Source: an uncultured Treponema sp.
GTDB taxonomy: Bacteria > Spirochaetota > Spirochaetia > Treponematales > Treponemataceae
Direction of reading: 5' to 3'
DNA length: 14,218 nt
Assembly: GCA_937893155.1 (NCBI GenBank)
Contig: CALBGU010000030.1
Coordinates: 1-14,218 of the forward strand
In this document: positions 13,701 through 14,218 of the stretch, one piece after another
How the letters are laid out: each line of letters begins with the position of its first letter
Position numbering within the stretch: position 1 is the first letter of the stretch
Position numbers and translations under genes: made by a program
Notes under the pieces: generated by a model
What the model was told of the DNA's origin: nothing
Seen by the model: only the letters and a program-made list of their open reading frames with translations
The model's database searches: none

Positions 13701-14218
13701 GTGTGTGGTACGGAGCGGATGAGTTTTTGAATAATCGCCCGCGTTGGTGTTTATATTTGGGAAATTGCTCGCCTGCAGAACTCAAAAAAATGCCGAATTG
13801 TAAAGCAATAATCGAGAAAGTAAGAGAATACCGTTTAGCGAGCAAACGCTCGGCAACTGTAAAAGCAGCTGATTATCCTGCACATTTTGGGCTTGAGGTG
13901 ATACCAGAATCAAACTTTATGATTGTCCCTGTGGTTAGCTCAGAAAAACGAAGATATGTTCCGCTTGGTTTTATGTCGCCTGAAAAATTGTGTAGTAATC
14001 AAGTTAATCTTATTCCGAATGCGACGCTGTATCATTTTGGGGTGCTCACCAGCTCGGTGCATATGGCGTGGATGCGCGCGGTCTGCGGCAGGCTTGAAAT
14101 GCGATACCGCTACAGCAAAGACATCGTGTACAATAATTTCCCGTTCGTGCTACCTCACCCCCCGACCCCCTCTCCTAGTAAGAGAGGGGGAGGCTCGGCG
14201 GCGCAGACACACCCCTCG
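10763..14218 (+). CDS. MmeI-like (type IIL) restriction-modification protein with in-frame insertions, 3' end outside window
   Basis: One frame runs 1152 codons to the right edge without a stop. Start ATG 10763 has GAGAG at 10753-10757 and an in-frame TAA just before it. The N-terminal PD-(D/E)XK nuclease shows D63 in FIDGYI and E74/K76 in IIEQKG, matching the MmeI spacing. Next come the helical spacer with YVNGGLF (267-273), a motif X-like RHSGGMHYTS, SAM motif I DPACGSGNF (405-413), GIEIN with E455, catalytic NPPF (550-553), STNSITQGEQ (606-615), and the target-recognition part (DAPNVFIESR, RLASKRSAT, NATLYHFGVLTSS, YSKDIVYNNFPF). One polypeptide would both methylate and cut DNA. Inserted in frame are a repeat peptide at 357-373, palindrome-coded linkers near 514-526 and 659-671, a DUF559 nuclease domain at about 712-824, an 8-residue repeat at 837-904, and another palindrome from 1131. 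Whether it stays active is unknown. Confidence 0.9.
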   Translation, partial: MTEIDHRKAAEEFAQYWAGRGDEKQESQRFWIGLLQNVLGVVDATKIIDFEKRVKIGATKFIDGYIAETRTIIEQKGAKIDIDHAEKQSDGTELTPFEQAKRYNDNLPYEKKARWIVVSNFQEFRIHDMNREEPEKDFTTIKLTELDKQYQSFNFLVDEKIERIRLEEDLSARSNKYVKKLVAVLKPQYIEPDESSLRSLNILCVRIVFCLYAEKAELFASHNAFESYIKSFAVENLRDGLIKLFKALDTPTEKRDKYDTKTAAFPYVNGGLFRDESIEIPNLTKEFVEVIEECEKFKWNEISPTIFGAVFESTLSGEIRHSGGMHYTSIENIHKVIDPLFLDGLKAELAAIIGGGHSELVSESQTLKQVQGDTGNKSRGIVGINERREAIAAFQDKISSLKFLDPACGSGNFLTESYLSLAKLEITALEATKDAGEMFVSGQPKVDISQFYGIEINDFAVTVAKTALWIAESQVNSLVNAIVQEKRAYFPLKTSANIVEGNALRMDWATLQDLTPRPPLLVGEGELSLFEGFYTHVDGTAHKYDYIMGNPPFVGSKYSSESQKADMDFVFKGATIKYRALDYVSCWYKMALDLIKGTSAKCALVSTNSITQGEQVSLMWKPLFENGLQIDFAYRTFRWDSESTEKAHVHCVIVGFSHLTPRPPLLEGEGEAQVFTSRNIKGDVPSAQELPSPTRREAGGEVNGDVIRHQKVSKEKLELARKFRKEPTESENAVWQMLRNRQIKGLKWRRQQVIDGFIADFYCAELKAVLEIDGSVHNSQAAQDYDEARTEIFSYHGIKTYRLKNEDCNANKLTALVESMIANNLPSLARRGAGGEVTTAQDTQSYTIQGKPSYTISGSPSHTTQDTQSYTIQDKPSYTISDSPSYTAQDTHSHTISGKHSYTTTKKIYNADGTIEQAENINGYLLDAPNVFIESRSKPICNVPPLLTGSQRIDDDNFMFDDVSKEEFLKKEPQAEKYFRVWYGADEFLNNRPRWCLYLGNCSPAELKKMPNCKAIIEKVREYRLASKRSATVKAADYPAHFGLEVIPESNFMIVPVVSSEKRRYVPLGFMSPEKLCSNQVNLIPNATLYHFGVLTSSVHMAWMRAVCGRLEMRYRYSKDIVYNNFPFVLPHPPTPSPSKRGGGSAAQTHPS
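11829..11882 (+). repeat. Double-hairpin dispersed element, read in frame
   Basis: There are two adjacent perfect palindromes. ATTCCGAA (11832-11839) pairs with TTCGGAAT (11845-11852) across CTCGT; ACCCTGAA (11858-11865) pairs with TTCAGGGT (11871-11878) across ACAAG. In the methyltransferase frame it encodes HSELVSESQTLKQVQGD, a peptide foreign to the family, placed in the linker before motif I. From memory, closely similar peptides appear as dispersed repeats in many bacterial genomes; this cannot be checked here. Confidence 0.85.
12301..12340 (+). repeat. GC-rich palindrome copy 1 (forward), in frame
   Basis: It begins CCTCACCCCCCGA and contains CCCCCTC (12314-12320) pairing with GAGGGGG (12332-12338), with CCTA/TAGG pairing inside. 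It is read as LTPRPPLLVGEGE between the GNALRMDW segment and the catalytic NPPF of the MmeI-like protein. Confidence 0.9.
12736..12775 (+). repeat. GC-rich palindrome copy 2 (forward), left end of the DUF559 cassette
   Basis: It is nearly identical to copy 1 (TAGAAGG instead of TAGTAGG in the centre), with arms CCCCCTC (12749-12755) and GAGGGGG (12767-12773). Read as LTPRPPLLEGEGE directly after VHCVIVGFS, where the methyltransferase domain ends. Its outer edge, CCTCACCCCC, is the inverse of the outer edge of copy 4. Confidence 0.9.
12830..12866 (-). repeat. GC-rich palindrome copy 3 (reverse), upstream of DUF559
   Basis: The same family as copies 1 and 2 in opposite orientation, ending GGTGAGG. 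The stem is CTCTCCT (12835-12841) and AGGAGAG (12845-12851) with a 3-base loop. Read in the host frame as LPSPTRREAGGEV. Confidence 0.85.
13235..13271 (-). repeat. GC-rich palindrome copy 4 (reverse), right end of the DUF559 cassette
   Basis: Reverse orientation. The stem is CCCCTCTC (13237-13244) with GAGAGGGG (13252-13259), and the copy ends GGGGGTGAGG. Read in frame as LPSLARRGAGGEV. It abuts the 24-bp minisatellite with no spacer. Confidence 0.88.
13271..13477 (+). repeat. 24-bp in-frame minisatellite with 72-bp higher-order period
   Basis: Units start at 13271, 13295, 13319, 13343, 13367, 13391, 13415, 13439 and, partially, 13463. A typical unit begins AGCTATACCATA. Each encodes eight residues, such as SYTIQGKP, SYTISGSP and SHTTQDTQ. 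Three unit types follow one another in order, so units three apart resemble each other most, a 72-base period. All units are exactly 24 bases, so copy-number change keeps the frame. The array joins the DUF559 cassette to the recognition domain of the MmeI-like protein. Confidence 0.92.
14153..14192 (+). repeat. GC-rich palindrome copy 5 (forward), near the right edge
   Basis: It begins CCTCACCCCCCGA. Arms CCCCCTCTC (14166-14174) and GAGAGGGGG (14182-14190) form the longest stem of the family. It is read in a different frame from copies 1 and 2, as PHPPTPSPSKRGGG, directly after IVYNNFPFV, where the recognition domain normally ends. The window's last bases (ACACCCCTCG) could begin yet another copy. 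Confidence 0.88.

Overview
The window looks like chromosomal DNA of a host-associated spirochaete, most likely a gut, rumen or oral Treponema. The evidence is a short outer-membrane beta-barrel of TP0733/OmpW-like shape beside folD, a spirochaete-style lipoprotein with a relaxed lipobox, a RarA ATPase with a long C-terminal fusion, and a zinc-independent-type GTP cyclohydrolase (FolE2). The taxon call is inference; no rRNA or other marker is present.

Layout. (1) 1-4778, plus strand: a scrambled type I restriction-modification locus. It holds a 5' remnant of an hsdS gene, a DUF1016/YhcG-type PD-(D/E)XK nuclease gene, a complete two-TRD hsdS, a Phd/RelB-RelE toxin-antitoxin pair with a palindromic operator, a five-copy 41-bp hairpin repeat array, and hsdM. 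No hsdR is visible; it may lie left of the window. (2) 4770-8909, minus strand: a probable operon of beta-barrel, lipoprotein and RarA fusion. RarA converges on hsdM with a 9-base overlap, and the lipoprotein and rarA share a TAATG stop/start. (3) 9054-10723, plus strand: folD and folE2, coupled by an ATGA overlap, both in folate metabolism. (4) 10763 to the right edge, plus strand: one uninterrupted reading frame of 1152 codons, still open at the edge, for an MmeI-like (type IIL) restriction-modification protein.

The most unusual feature is in region 4. The MmeI-like frame carries several repeat insertions, all in frame. These are a double-hairpin element at 11829-11882, five copies of a GC-rich palindrome (12301, 12736, 12830, 13235, 14153), a complete DUF559 (Vsr-like) nuclease domain bracketed by those palindromes, and a 24-bp minisatellite. 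The insertions fall in linkers or at domain junctions, and the methyltransferase and nuclease motifs are preserved. This resembles in-frame palindromic elements such as those described in Rickettsia, but here a nuclease domain is carried inside the repeat unit. My reading is that the DUF559 cassette is a candidate mobile element that has entered a restriction enzyme gene without breaking it.

Overall, a conserved housekeeping block (rarA, envelope proteins, folate genes) is flanked on both sides by accessory defence loci rich in repeats and signs of recombination.
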